In this document: piece after piece, positions 20,198 to 31,357 of the stretch | Numbering within the stretch: position 1 is the first letter of the stretch | Layout: every line of letters begins with the position of its first letter | NCBI GenBank assembly: GCA_019285755.1 | Contig: CP079103.1 | Location: 3,410,001 to 3,474,000, forward strand | DNA: 64,000 nt | From: Chitinophaga sp. E66 | GTDB taxonomy: Bacteria > Bacteroidota > Bacteroidia > Chitinophagales > Chitinophagaceae | Reading direction: 5' to 3' | Made by a program: the position numbers and the translations under genes | The notes under the pieces: model-generated | What the model saw: only the letters and a program-made list of their open reading frames with translations | What the model was told of the DNA's origin: nothing | The model's database searches: none

Positions 20198-21977
20198 TTA
20201 CCAACCGAATATCTGTTTCAGCGCAGGGTTCAGTATGGTCTGCTGCTGAGGGATGGGTCTATAGTAATATTTCGGCTCCACGAAGGTCCGCGGCTGGTCA
20301 CGGTCTACGGTGAACAGGATGCGGCCTTTAGTGCCTTCGGAGAGATAGAAGTTATTATCTTTCCCGTCTTTGTCTTTCAGGTAGAACTTCGTGAGGTTCT
20401 TCTTTACGTCTTCCGGCAGGCCGGCGATGGGCGATTCGTCGTTCGGGGAAGCGAGGATGGCGATATCCGGGTTACCGTCTCCGGTTACGTCCAGTCCGCC
20501 GAGCGCGGGCACATACATGCCGCCCTGCGCATCCTGGAAGCGGGCGCCGGCTTTCCAGCGCATGAGGTCTGCAAAGCGGAGGCCTTCGCAGGCCAGCTCT
20601 ACCCTTCTTTCACGGCGCAGCTCCAGCAGCAGGCCGCTGGTTACGCCGGGATACTGGGCAGCCAGCACGGGGTCTGCCGCGGGCGTCAAGGTCATTGCGG
20701 GCATCTGAACTCTGGCGCGGAGGAGGTTCACGGTATTGTTGAGGTCGGTGAGCGTGATGGTACCAAGTTCCGCTTTTGCTTCCGCGAGGTTGAGCAACAC
20801 TTCGGCATAGCGGTAGACAGGAAGGGCCGTATAGTTCGCATCCCAACCCTGGCGCTGCGAAGGCAGGCGGGGATAGAATTTCACCTGGTCGTATCCGCCG
20901 ATGGTGGGCTTGGTCACATACGGACGGCCATCCTGGTTGGGCGAGAAACCGGGAGAAGCGATGGTCTCGTTCATACGGGGATCACGGTCTTTCAATACTT
21001 CCACGAGTGTTTTGGTGGCATATCCGGGCTGCGCGGTGAAAGCTGTGCCGTCTTTCATGAGGTAGGTTTCCGCCAGGCTGTTGCTCAGCGCCCACTGGTA
21101 TCCCAGCACGGTATGGGTATTGTTGGCCGCGCCCAGCGCCTGCTGGTAATCGGCCCACATGATCACTTCTTTCATGCCGTTGAGGTGGCGCTGCAAAACA
21201 GGTTACGGTAGTCTTCCCCGCCTTTGCCGGTGTTGTTGATGGTAAACCGGTTGCTGGCCATCAGTTGCTCTGCCGCCCATACGGAACGTTCCAGGAATCG
21301 CTTGCTGTCGGCCGCTAGGTTCACCTCCGGATGGTATTTCCGGAATGTGCCTTCATACAGGCCGAAGCGGCTCAATACCGCCAGCGCCGCCCATTTGCTC
21401 ACGCGGGTGCGGTTGCCTTCATCGGGTTTGATATTTTCCACAGCATAGTTGAGGTCTGCCAGGATGGAGTCGGCGATGAGGGCGCGGGTATCACGACCTT
21501 TGTACAGGTCCGGATCGTCGGTAGCCAGCGTCTTGCCATACCAGGGCACATCTGAGTAGTCGCGCAGCTTGGTGAAATAATACATTGCACGGAAATACTT
21601 CGCGATGCCGATAAAATGCCGGATAGCAGCCTGGTCGCCCTGCGCCTTGCCTGAGTTCTCGAGCATGAAGTTAATACGGCGCAGCCGGTCCCAGTCAGAC
21701 CATCCGCTTACCGTCACCGGCGTGGTAGTGCCACGCACAAGGCCGTCTATGTATCCCGCAGCCTGATAATTACTGGTATTATCTGACTCGATATCATTGA
21801 AAGGAACGCCCTGCTGGACATAGAGCCCGTTGGTGTAGGTCTCCAGGTCCTGCGGGGTATTGAAGAATACTTCTTTCGTCACTTCGGTCTTGGGAAAACG
21901 GTCGAGGAAATCTTTTTGCATGATACCGCCGCCGCAGTCACCATTCCGAAACATATATACAGCTTGATCTTTTTCAT
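20198..21977 (-). CDS. SusD/RagB-family lipoprotein
   Basis: About 593 aa. The start at 21977 gives MKKIKLYICFGMVTAAAVSC, a lipoprotein signal, then KKDFLDRFPKTEVTKEVFF, the common SusD opening. The middle has SusD helices (AIRHFIGIAKYFRAMYYF, RTRVSKWAALAVLSRFGLYE). The C-terminal signature is LLLELRRERRVELACEGLRF and DLMRWKAG; the end is NPALKQIFGW. Frame breaks near 21185 and 21925 (A run). It lies 19 nt downstream of SusC. Confidence 0.95.
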
Positions 21978-21995
21978 GTGTTGTTAGCTTTTCCG

Positions 21996-24900
21996 TTAAA
22001 AATTCAGGTTCAGGCCACCGGAGTAGGTTTGCTGGAAGGGATATACGGACCCGTCCAGTCCTTCCGGATCGATTTTCGCTTTCAGGTGCGACCTGGTCCA
22101 GATGTTTTCCGCGCTGAAGTAAAAGCGCAATCTTTCGATACGTGCTTTACGGGTAAAGCTGCCGGGGAGGGTGTATCCTACGGTAATGTTCTTCAGGCGC
22201 AGGTAGGCCGCGTTCTGAAGGTAGCCAGTCTGTGCGGCTCCCAGCTCCGAACCATCTTCCGCGATATAGGCTTTCAGGCGGGGATAGTAACCGTTCGGGT
22301 TCTCGGGGTCCAGGCGTCTAGGTTATGCACCTGTACGTTGGCCCAGGGTTGTGCGTATACGCCCCAGAAGTAGTGGTTGCTGGGGTTAGGGTACCAGTCG
22401 CGCTTGCCGATGCCCTGGAAGAACACCCGCAGGTCAAAACCTTTCCAGTCTGCGCTCAGGTCAACACTATAGGGCAACCGCATGCGGTTGTTACCGATAA
22501 TACGGCGGTCTCCCGGGTCATCCACGGTATTTTTGCCATAATCCACCTTGCGGTCGCCATTCATATCGGCGAATTTCAGGTCGCCCACATAGAATTTATA
22601 ACGCTGATCGTCGGACCCTACCGCGGTCTGGTCTGCCCACTTCTGCAGCTCGTCTTCCGACTGGAAGAACCCTGCCGACGTAAAGCCCCAGATCTCCCTA
22701 GCTCCTCGCCTATGTAACGGTCGCCGATCAGGCGGGTGGGGTTATCGTATTTGGTAATATAAGCGCGGCTGTCTGCCAGGATGAAGCGGGCGGAATAGTT
22801 CAGCGGAGAACCTCCTACGTTCACATGGTCGCTCCATTTAAAGCTCAGCTCCCATCCGTTCGTTTTCAGGGAAGCGCCGTTCTGGTTAGGCTCTCCCGTA
22901 CCAAAAACGGATGGCAGCGTCTTGGATTTCACGAGCATGCCCTCTGTTTCGCGGGTATAAATATCGGCATCAACCGTCAGGCGGTTATTCAGCCAGGCCA
23001 TGTTCACGCCGAAGTTGCGCGTTTTGATCTTTTCCCAGGTGAGGGAAGCGGATACCGCGCCGGGCTGGTTCACCATCATCGGCGCGAGCCGTCCAGTATC
23101 TGCCCGATCTGGCCGGAAGACATGGTGGGGATATACGCATATGCCTGCGAAATTGCCTGGTTGCCCAGGGAACCGTAGGAACCGCGGAACTTCAGGTAAT
23201 CCAGCCGGATATTTTGCGCGATGGGCTTGAAGAACTGCTCGCCCGTTACCACCAGGCCGCGGACACAGAGGGGAAAAAGCCCCAGCGGTCTTTGGAAGGG
23301 AAGCGGGACGTACCGTCGTACCGCCCGTTTAGCTCCACGATATACTTATCGTTATAGATATAGTTCAAACGGTAGAACAGGCCCTGCACCGCCCAGTCTG
23401 AGATACCCTGCGACTGCGTAACGGTACCGGTGGCGAGCTGGGGCGTGGGCAGCGATGTGCTGATCAGGCCCTGGCGCGTGGCGCGGGTGGATTCATCGTA
23501 ACGATATTCCTGGTTGTAACCCGCGAGTGCCTGTACATAGTGCTTTTTCGCGAAGGTCTTATGGAAATCGGTATACACGTTAAAAACGTTATACCGCGCC
23601 GCATCTGCACCGGTGCTGGCATAGGCAGGATTGGAACCGGAGTATTTCACCGGTTGGTTGGGGCCGTCGTAATAGGGTATTCCTACGTCAAAAGAATTGA
23701 TGGTATTGTTGGTACGGCGGATGGTCGCGTCGCCTTTCAGGTCCCAGGTGCCTTTGATGATGCTCAGTTCACCATTCAGCGTGGCGGTATATTCGTTGAT
23801 GTAGTTCTTGGTGCGGCCGCCTTCCTGCAGCCTGCCCAGGAGGTAGCTGCCGTCTTTGGTCCAGCTGCCGTCGGGGTTGCGGGGTACCGACAGTGCAGGT
23901 ACGCGGTTCAGTTCATGGAAGAAGTTGCCATCCAGGAACACGGGCGTATTATAGTCGCGGCTGGTAAACGTGGTATTGGCTCCCAGTTTAATCCGGTCGG
24001 TGAGCTGGTAGTTCACTTTCGCGCGGAGGTTATACCGGTTCATGATATCGTTGCCGTATTTCAATTGTCCTTCATAGCGGAAATACTCCCCGGAAAGGTA
24101 ATATGCCACTTTCTCGCTCTTCTGAGACACGCTGAAGTTCGTGGTGGATGTAGGCGCCGAGTTTTTATAAGCTTCATGCAGCCAGTCGGTGGTACCGTAA
24201 TAGGCATATTTGGTCGCATCGGTAGGGTCCACGATCACTGCGGGAAGCGAGGGATCGGCGGAGCGTTTCTTCGCGTATTCGCGCACGGCGTCGGGATACA
24301 GGTTGTACAACGGGGTGGCGGCACGGTGCTTATAATCCATCGTCAGGTACGGATCGGTTACGATCTCCGGCACCGCGCCGAGGTTGCGCAGCGCGTAGTT
24401 GGTATTTACGGAAATGGACAGTTTATCCGTAGTACCGGATTTGGTGGTGATGAGCACCACGCCGAATGCCGCACGGGCGCCGTAGATGGCCGCGGCGGAC
24501 GCGTCTTTCAGAACGGTGATATTCTCGATATCTGCCGGGTTGAGGCGGTTCAGTTCATCAGCGGATGCCGGCACGTTATCTACCAGGATAAAGGGCCCCG
24601 CGCCCGACAACGAAGTATAACCACGTACATTAAAAGTGGCGTTGGAGGTCACGCGGCCGTTGCCCAGCGTGATATTAAGGTTCGGCAGCAATCCCTGCAG
24701 GCCGTTGGCGATATTATTGATAGGGCGGTTCTGCAGTTCCTTGCCGGAAACCATGTCTACCGCGCCGCTGAGGTTCACTTTCTTCTGTGCGCCATAGCCT
24801 ACGACCACCACTTCCGTCAGTCCGCTGGAGCCTGCTTTCAGGACGATGCGCAGATCGGCGGAGCCGTTGGTTACCACTTCCTGCGCTTCGTGGCCGATAT

Positions 24901-25359
24901 AGGAGAACACCAGGGTCGCGTTTTCGGGGCTTCCAGGAGAAGTGTCCTTTACATCGGTCTGGGTGCCTTTAGTGGAGCCTTTTACCATGACGGTCACACC
25001 GATGAGCGGGGTACCGTCCTCAGATACCACGATCCCGCTGACGGGTTGCGCCTTCACGGTTTCCCCGTTAGGCGTGATCACGATCAGCTTGCCCGACAGC
25101 AATCTGAAAGTAAGGTTGGTACCTGCGAGTGTCTCCCGCAGGATATCCATGACGTGCGCGTCCTTTACGCGGATGTTCACTGTTTTGTCAGGGATGGTTA
25201 CGTTGCGGTAGAGGAAAGTGTAGTCACTTTTTTGCTTACCAGCGTCAACAGCTTTTTGATGTTGATGTTCTCGTAATCCAGACTGAGCTTTTCCTGCGAA
25301 TATCCATTTGCGCTTACCTGCAGAAAAGCAGCCAGCAGCAGTACGGAAATCATTTTCAT
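21996..25359 (-). CDS. SusC/RagA-type TonB-dependent receptor with STN domain
   Basis: About 1,121 aa. Start at 25359 gives a signal peptide (MKMISVLLLAAFLQVSANG). The STN domain follows (LSLDYENINIKKLLTLVSKK, RVKDAHVMDILRETLAGTNL), then the carboxypeptidase-D-like domain (GTPLIGVTVMVKGSTKGTQT), the TonB-box-like GLTEVVVVGYGAQKK, the plug (AAAIYGARAAFGVVLITTK) and a barrel ending in GGLNLNF. A 644-codon frame (23246-25180) is intact; other breaks lie near 22310, 22700, 23080, 23250 and 25225. The SusC signature reads ARAAFGVV instead of ARAANGVV, a small variation. Confidence 0.95.
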
Positions 25360-25594
25360 ACGCAGTATTATTTTTTTAATCGCTCTTCAGGTACAGGTAA
25401 AATGCATGTACGGATTTTTTCATATTTTTGAATTGTCGGTTGAATAAAAGGGCCGTCCCCATGTTCTCAAGACAAGGCGGCAGTTTTCAGCCAGCATATA
25501 AAAGGAGGTGTTGCCGCACTTCCTTTTTTGTGGCCATACAGTCAGCGGAGTTGAATTGCTATATCATAGGCGCAGCTTTTTTGTACGTGAATAG

Positions 25595-26645
25595 TTACCA
25601 GATTTCGATTTGATTTCCTTCCTGCAAGCGGTACTGGAACTGCATGGTGATTTGCAGCGCCTGGAGCACCTCCGGCAGCGGTTTGTCATTAAAGGCGCCG
25701 GAGAATACCTCGCCTTTCAGCTTATCATTTTGTAGCGTAATCTTTACATCATACCACCTTTCCAGCTCGTTGATGAGTTGTGCGAAGGTGACGTTCTCGA
25801 ATTCGAGGCGCCCTTGCATCCAGGCGGGCTCCTTTGATTCGGGGCTTCAGCGGCGCCGGCACCGGAATTGGGCTGCGCCACCGCCACGGGAATGGGTTTC
25901 ACGATCGCCGCCGGCGCCTTGTCCGCCTCCGGCAGGTCGATCACCACGCGCTCGAGGGGCCGTAATCTTATCTGCGCCTCTTCTCCTTTCGTTTTATAGG
26001 CCACTTCCACCTTACCCGATATCAGGTAAGTTTCCACGCGCCGGTCGTTGGGATACGCTTTCAGGTTGAAGGTGGTGCCCAGCACCCGCACGTCTACCTT
26101 GCCTGTTTTGATAACAAAGGGATGTTCCGCACTGGCCTTTACATCGAAGAAAGCTTCTCCCGTGAGGCTTACCACACGCTCCCCTCGTGCCAGGGCGGCG
26201 GAGTCGTACGTCAGTTTGCTGCCAGCGTTGAGCACCACGCGGAGCCGTCGGGCAACAAAACTTCCTTCTTCGTAACCCCGAAGGCGGTTTCCGCTACGGA
26301 GGGCCGGCTGGAAATACCTGTCACCCAATACAATACACCGCCCGCTCCCGCCAGCAGCATCACGCCCGCCGCCGCCATCCAGCGCACAGGCAGGCGCCTG
26401 CGGACGGCCGGAGCCAGCAGTTCGTCGAGCTTGTTCATTCCCCGCCGCTTGCGCGCCAGTTCATCGTCTGTGGCGGCATCGCCGGGTTTGGGGAGTGGGG
26501 TGAGCTCCTCTACCATATTCAGGGTATAGTGCAGCCCGGGATCGTCGGAAAGCAGGACCGCCAGCTCTTTGAGCTCCGCGTCCGTCGCCTCGTTCGCCAT
26601 CTTCCGGGACATGAGTATATATAGTCTCTCGTGTGAATCGTGCAT
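25595..26645 (-). CDS. FecR-family anti-sigma factor
   Basis: About 350 aa. Start at 26645 (MHDSHERLYILMSRKMANEA). The cytoplasmic part is followed by a membrane helix (WMAAAGVMLLAGAGGVLYWV), the FecR domain (LLPDGS, LTGEAFFDVKASAEHPFVI, VRVLGTTFNLKAYPNDRRV) and the DUF4974 domain (LEFENVTFAQLINELERWYD, LQALQITMQFQYRL). Breaks near 26235 and 25830 are consistent with single-base loss. It is transcribed toward SusC/SusD and is divergent from its likely sigma factor at 26877. Confidence 0.93.
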
Positions 26646-26836
26646 TGAATGAGTTCCTTTACACCAGAAGGACGAGCCCTTCACACAAAAACCCCAAAGC
26701 ATTCAGTAAAAAATTATTTCTTCCGGATCAATCGTTTGCAACACGCATCGGAATAAAAGGGTTGCTGGTTTTACCATTTAATTTGCCTACTTTACCACGT
26801 AACAGTGAGACTCGTTTTTTTCATCTTCCGTTTTGT

Positions 26837-26844
26837 TAACTTTA
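26837..26844 (+). promoter_or_regulatory. -7 box of the second sigma factor
   Basis: TAACTTTA fits the TAnnTTTG-type box and lies 33 nt before the ATG at 26877. A TTTTG sequence directly precedes it and is too close to be the -33 element. Confidence 0.4.
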
Positions 26845-26876
26845 GCATAATCTACGTATGATAAATTGCAGCTGGT

Positions 26877-27444
26877 ATGATTGACACTGCATCCTTATTC
26901 AGGAAAATGACGGCGGAAGACGACCAACAGGCTTTCCGGCAATTTTACGACCACTTCTTTGTGACGCTTTTCCGTTTCACCTGTTCTTTGCTCAAAGACA
27001 GGGAAGCAGCGGAGGAAATAACGCATGACGTGTTCGTACAATGTTGGCAGAAGCGCCATTCCTGGGCGACGTCCGCAATCCGCAGGTCTATCTCTTCATA
27101 GCGGCGCGCAACCGGGTGGTGGATCATACCCGCCGCCTGTCTGCCCAGCGCAGCCTGCCCCTGCAGGAGGGCGACGAGGAGCAGCTGCAGTTCTCTCCCG
27201 ATCCCGAACAATTGCTGATCACCTCCGAAATGATGGGCAAGATGGAAGAAGCCATCCGCGAACTGCCCCCAAATGCCGGGAGGTATTCATTCTCGTGAAG
27301 CAATACGGCCTGCGGTACAAGGAGGCCGCCGCCATCCTGGAGCTCTCCACCAAGACCGTGGAAAACCAGCTGGCCATCGCGCTGAAGAAGCTGACCACCG
27401 CCGTGACCTTCCGGCTGGAGATGAAGGTGATGAAGAAAATATGA
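26877..27444 (+). CDS. ECF-type RNA polymerase sigma factor
   Basis: About 189 aa over frame breaks near 27045 and 27275. Region 2 reads DDQQAFRQFYDHFFVTLFRF, EAAEEITHDVFVQCWQKR and NPQVYLFIAARNRVVDHTR; region 4 reads LRYKEAAAILELSTKTVENQ, a typical helix-turn-helix. It is divergent from the FecR gene at 26645, and the pair most likely controls the SusC/SusD genes at 20198-25359. Confidence 0.94.
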
Positions 27445-27461
27445 TCCCTTTACGATATGAA

Positions 27462-27494
27462 AAAGGCCCGCCATTCTTCTGGCGGGCATTTTTA
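27462..27494. terminator. Terminator between convergent genes
   Basis: GCCCGCCA / TGGCGGGC stem with loop TTCTTC, A-tract before and ATTTTTATTT after; serves the sigma-factor gene and the gene ending at 27511. Confidence 0.92.
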
Positions 27495-27510
27495 TTTGCG
27501 GTATGTCTTG

Positions 27511-28808
27511 TTAGTTGGTCTCGCGGACTTCCACCTTGGCGATACGGTGCTGGTCCATCTGCTTCACCTCGAACCGTAAGCCCCGCCACTGGATATGGTC
27601 TCCCGGAACGGGGATCCTGCCCAGTCTGTCGAGGATGAAGCCGCCGAGGGTGGCGAAGTTCACCAGATTAAGTTTTTTCTGGTCTGCCGGGATGTGCATC
27701 CTTTCGAGGAACTCCACGAAGGGGATCTGCGCGTCTACGAGCATGGCGCCATCGTCCTGCCGCTTCATTTCATATTCGAACTCGTTAGTTTCGGAAATAT
27801 CCCCACCAGCGCGTCCACGATATCGTTGATGGTGATCATCCTTTCACGGCGCCGAACTCGTCTACCACCATGGCCTGGTAGATCTTATCCTTGCGGAAGA
27901 GGTCCAGGATCTGGTAGGTACGGTTATGCGTGGTAATGAGGAGCAGCTTTTTTTGATGGATTCCAGGTTAGCGAGCGATGCCTCAAGGTTGTCGCCCAGC
28001 AGATCTTTGGAATAGACGAACCCGTATACGGAGTCGAGGTCTCCATTGGTGAGGGGGTACAGCGTATGCTTGTTGGCGAGGATCTTTTCCCGGTTTACCT
28101 CCGGCGAATCGTTCACATTGAGCCAAACGAGCTCGTTGCGGGGCGTCATGAGCGTGGAGGCCTGCCGGTCGCCCAGGTTGAAGACGTTCTGGATGAGGGC
28201 TTTTTCCGTTTCCTCGATCACCCCGCCCTGGTGGCTTTCCGCGATGATCACCTTCAGCTCTTCTTCCGAGTGGATGTCTCCATGTTCATGGATCGGGGTA
28301 ATGCCGATGAGCTTCAGGATCGCGTTGGCGAAGCCGTTCAGCACCCAGATAAACGGACGGAAGATGGCGTAGAATATCTTCATGGGCACCGCCACGGCAA
28401 AGGTGGTAGGCACCGGTTTGCGGATGGCAAGCGATTTGGGCGCCAGTTCCCGAAAACGATATGAAGGATGGTAATACAGAGGAAAGCGACGGGAAGGGCT
28501 ATCTTATGCGCTGTAGCGGGGTCTAATTTCATGCCCAGGGCATCGAATAACGCAAGGATGAGCGTGGTCATGACATCTTCCCCTACCCAGCCCAGGCCCA
28601 GCGACGCCAGGGTGATCCCCAGCTGCGTGGCGGCCAGGTAGCCGTCGAGGTTGTTGACGATGCTTTTGGCCATATTGGAAATAGCCGCGCTGCGGCCGGC
28701 ACTCACTTCGATCTGGGACGAACGAACTTTTACAATGGCGAATTCCGCGGCTACGAAAAAGCCGTTCAATAAAACGAGGAATAACGTCAGCAGGATATCG
28801 AAAGTCAT
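27511..28808 (-). CDS. CNNM/CorC-HlyC family membrane protein with CBS domains
   Basis: About 432 aa. Start at 28808. The N-terminal CNNM (DUF21) domain has membrane helices (ILLTLFLVLLNGFFVAAEFA, GITLASLGLGWVGEDVM). Then ESHQGGVIEETEKALIQNVF and LMTPRNELVWL mark the CBS pair, and the C-terminus (GFILDRLGRIPVPGD, FEVKQMDQHRIAKVEV) is the CorC_HlyC domain. Such proteins are usually linked to magnesium or cobalt transport; the older name hemolysin is misleading. Frame breaks near 28425, 27950 and 27795. Confidence 0.93.
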
Positions 28809-28829
28809 TTTGTCTTAAAAGTTAAACCG

Positions 28830-28837
28830 TAAAGATA
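28830..28837 (-). promoter_or_regulatory. -7 box of the CNNM/CorC gene
   Basis: Minus-strand TATCTTTA, 21 nt upstream of the ATG at 28808, matches the Bacteroidota -7 pattern. Confidence 0.45.
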
Positions 28838-28898
28838 TGGTTTACTGCAACCTGACGCAAGTTGTTTTCGCTACAGCTGTTAGACGCCTTAAACCCCT

Positions 28899-28906
28899 TA
28901 TCTTTG
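28899..28906 (+). promoter_or_regulatory. -7 box of nudK
   Basis: TATCTTTG is an exact match to the Bacteroidota -7 consensus TAnnTTTG, 26 nt before the ATG at 28933. The -33 element is not clear. Confidence 0.6.
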
Positions 28907-28932
28907 CGCCTCCCCGATAACCCGTAATAACA

Positions 28933-29516
28933 ATGATCAAAGACATTCAGATTCTCGACACCCGGTACTGGCCAACAACTGGCATACCCTTAGCAAGATT
29001 ACTTACGCCTGCACCTTCAGCGACGGGCGCACCGAAACCCATTCCCGCGAGGCATACGACCGGGGCAACGGCGCAGTGATCCTGCTGTACGACCGCCAGC
29101 GGCAGACCGTCATCCTCACCCGCCAGTTCCGCATGCCGACCTACGTCAACGGGAACCCGGACGGCATGCTCATCGAAGCCTGCGCCGGACTGCTGGATAA
29201 AGACAACGCGGAAGACTGCATCCGCCGCGAAACGGAAGAGGAAACCGGATACCGCATCCACAACATCGAAAAAGTGTTCGAGGTGTATATGTCGCCCGGC
29301 TCGGTAACGGAAATCCTCTATTTCTTCATCGCCGAATATACCCCGGACATGAAGATCAACGACGGTGGCGGGGTGGCCCACGAGCAGGAAAACATCGAAG
29401 TGCTGGAGATACCTTTCCCTGAAGCGGTGCGCATGGTCCGCGACGGGCGGATCAAAGACGCCAAGACCATCATGCTGTTGCAGCATTTGCAGCTGGAAGG
29501 ACGGATGCAGGGATAA
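28933..29516 (+). CDS. nudK: Nudix hydrolase, GDP-mannose pyrophosphatase-like
   Basis: About 195 aa. NudK hydrolyses GDP-mannose and related nucleotide sugars. Start at 28933 ([10 protein letters not shown]), then after one frame break near 28965 [20 protein letters not shown]. The run [42 protein letters not shown] and the Nudix box ending [10 protein letters not shown] follow NudK closely, as do the downstream [18 protein letters not shown] and a final [10 protein letters not shown]. Length equals that of E. coli NudK (about 191 aa). Assignment is from remembered family sequence. Confidence 0.9.
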
Positions 29517-29538
29517 AAAAGCCCGCCTTGCGGCGGGC
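29515..29538 (-). terminator. Terminator of the secreted-protein operon
   Basis: GCCCGCC, loop TTGC, GGCGGGC; the A-tract before it becomes TTTTTT on the minus strand, just after the minus-strand stop at 29545. It overlaps the last codon of nudK. Confidence 0.88.
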
Positions 29539-29544
29539 CTATCC

Positions 29545-30434
29545 TCATAAATGTATGCCAGTGTAATATAGCGCCGATGTATAATTATTGGGGCCTTTGG
29601 TAACGAAGACGGCTTCGAGGATGAAAGTCTTGTTCCCCTTCTTCCAGGTATGATCCGCGCCGGAGTAATTGTCATCCCGGTAGGCTCTGGGTTTGATCTC
29701 GGGCGGGAACCCGAACAGGTCCGTGAAGTATGCGATCTTATCCGCAAGCTTTTGCTTCGCCGCATCCTGATTGGGCGCATCATGCTTCCAGTCCATGTAT
29801 ATATACTTATACGTTCTTCCATTCCGGAAATACACCCCAAAGCCACCTAAAGCGGCATCGCTCCCATTCGCATACAGATCGCCATCGTTTTGCGGGAAGA
29901 TATGCTTGCTCTTCACGCCGAACTGCTTTTTAAAATCCTCGACCGACTGGCCGGGCGTGAATGCTTTGACGTATGTGTACTGCATGAAAACGGCCAGCTT
30001 CTCCTTCCGGATGGCCTCCGCATTGACGAACGCCTCCCGCTTCGCGGCGGTTTCCGTTTCATACGCTTCGCGGGTGGAGGGGAAGGTTTTCAGGTATTTG
30101 TAGGCCTGGTAAATCTCCCGGTATTTATCTTCCAGCCGCGTATCGCCGTCATATTTCTTCAGAAAATCCTCCGCTTCCGTCCGGGCGGAATCGATCATAC
30201 CGTAGCGTGGCTCCGCCGAGAGCTTGAGCAATTCCGCCCTCGACAGCACCCGCAGGTGCATAATGAGCGGATTGGCTCCTTATTCGATTGCTCCGCGTCA
30301 TTCAGGTGCTGAACGGCTTCCGCGTATTTCTTCTCGCTATATGCCAGCTCGGCGTCTTCGAACTGCATCTTTCCCAGCTGTGCCTGTGCGGCACATGTAA
30401 ACAACAATAAGATTCCCGTGAGATATCGTTTCAT
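29545..30434 (-). CDS. Secreted TPR-like protein, paralogue of the next gene upstream
   Basis: About 296 aa. Signal peptide MKRYLTGILLLFTCAAQAQ, then LGKMQFEDAELAYSEKKYAE, a TPR-like repeat, and a helical middle (YDGDTRLEDKYREIYQAYKY). The C-terminal part (NGRTYKYIYMDWKHDAPNQD, DNYSGADHTWKKGNKTFILE) is not recognised. A frame break near 30265. It shares its first 90 residues with the protein at 30439-31337 (LGKMQFEDAE, YDGDTR.EDKYR.IY), so the pair arose by duplication. Same operon, 4 nt apart. Confidence 0.8.
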
Positions 30435-30438
30435 CAGA

Positions 30439-31337
30439 CTAATTTTCTTTCATGTAAGTGACGGTGACGGTCGAGACGGTAGCACGTTTACTGCTGGAAC
30501 ACATTGTACCCAGCTTATAGGACCCGCCGCCGGTTTTCCAGGTCAGCGTATTCGTCCTGTGGGCACTGGCAACCGCCATCATCAACCCGCCGACGTCTGC
30601 AGCCTGCGGCTTCGGCGCTTCCATCGCAACGGGTTCCACGCCCAGCGTCTGCGTCAGGTGCGCCTTTTTTGCTCGTAGGAGGCTTTCGCCTTCGCGCATT
30701 CCCGGTCCGATTTATCGTTATAGGATTCGATGACCGAAAACCCGATCGACTGGCGGGTATTGGCCGATATGAACACCATCCTGGAATAATCCGCGAAATA
30801 CAGCACCTCCAACGTGTCCATCCGGGTTTGTTTCAGGAAGCCGGGGATCCTGCTGATGAGAGCTTCGGCAGTCAGGCCGTCCCGGTACCCGGGCAGCAGG
30901 CTTTTCTCGTCTGCTTTCCGTTCCGCTTCGGCTTTGGCGAGCTCGTCGGACCTCCTTTTCTCTATTTCTGCTTTGGAGGGCATGGCGGAAAGCGTTTTAC
31001 CGGCTTTGTAGATATCGCGGTATTTGTCTTCTATACGGGTGTCGCCATCATATTTCGCCAGGAAATCCTTCGCTTCTTTCTGCGCGATCTCCAGCTGACC
31101 GATATTTGCTTCAGGATCCAGTTTGAGCAGTTCCACGCGCGACATGATGCGTAGGTGCTCGATCATAGGATTGCTTTTACCGAGGGTCTTTTCAGATTCT
31201 TCCAGCAAGGCGATGGCTTCTTTGAACTTTCCCGCCGCAAATTGCTCTTCCGCATCTTCGAATTGCATTTTGCCTAGCTGCGCGAAGACCGGGATCGCGC
31301 ACCAGCTAAGACATATGACAAGTAATAATCGTTTCAT
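30439..31337 (-). CDS. Secreted TPR-like protein, tandem paralogue
   Basis: About 299 aa. Signal peptide MKRLLLVICLSWCAIPVFAQ and LGKMQFEDAEEQFAAGKFKE, then IMSRVELLKLDPEANIGQLE and YDGDTRIEDKYRDIYKA, as in its neighbour. A charged helical part (KAEIEKRRSDELAKAEAERK) leads to a C-terminal domain (LYFADYSRMVFISANTRQSI ... TVTVTYMKEN). A frame break near 30670. Function unknown; the whole operon appears to encode exported proteins. Confidence 0.8.
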
Positions 31338-31357
31338 GTGTATTGATGATTGTCGTG

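Noticed and set aside
23540..25276. A 578-codon open frame on the plus strand, opposite SusC
   Set aside because: It is the antisense shadow of the SusC gene; the minus strand holds clear STN, plug and barrel motifs, and the plus-strand product has no recognisable domain and a composition typical of antisense GC-rich frames.
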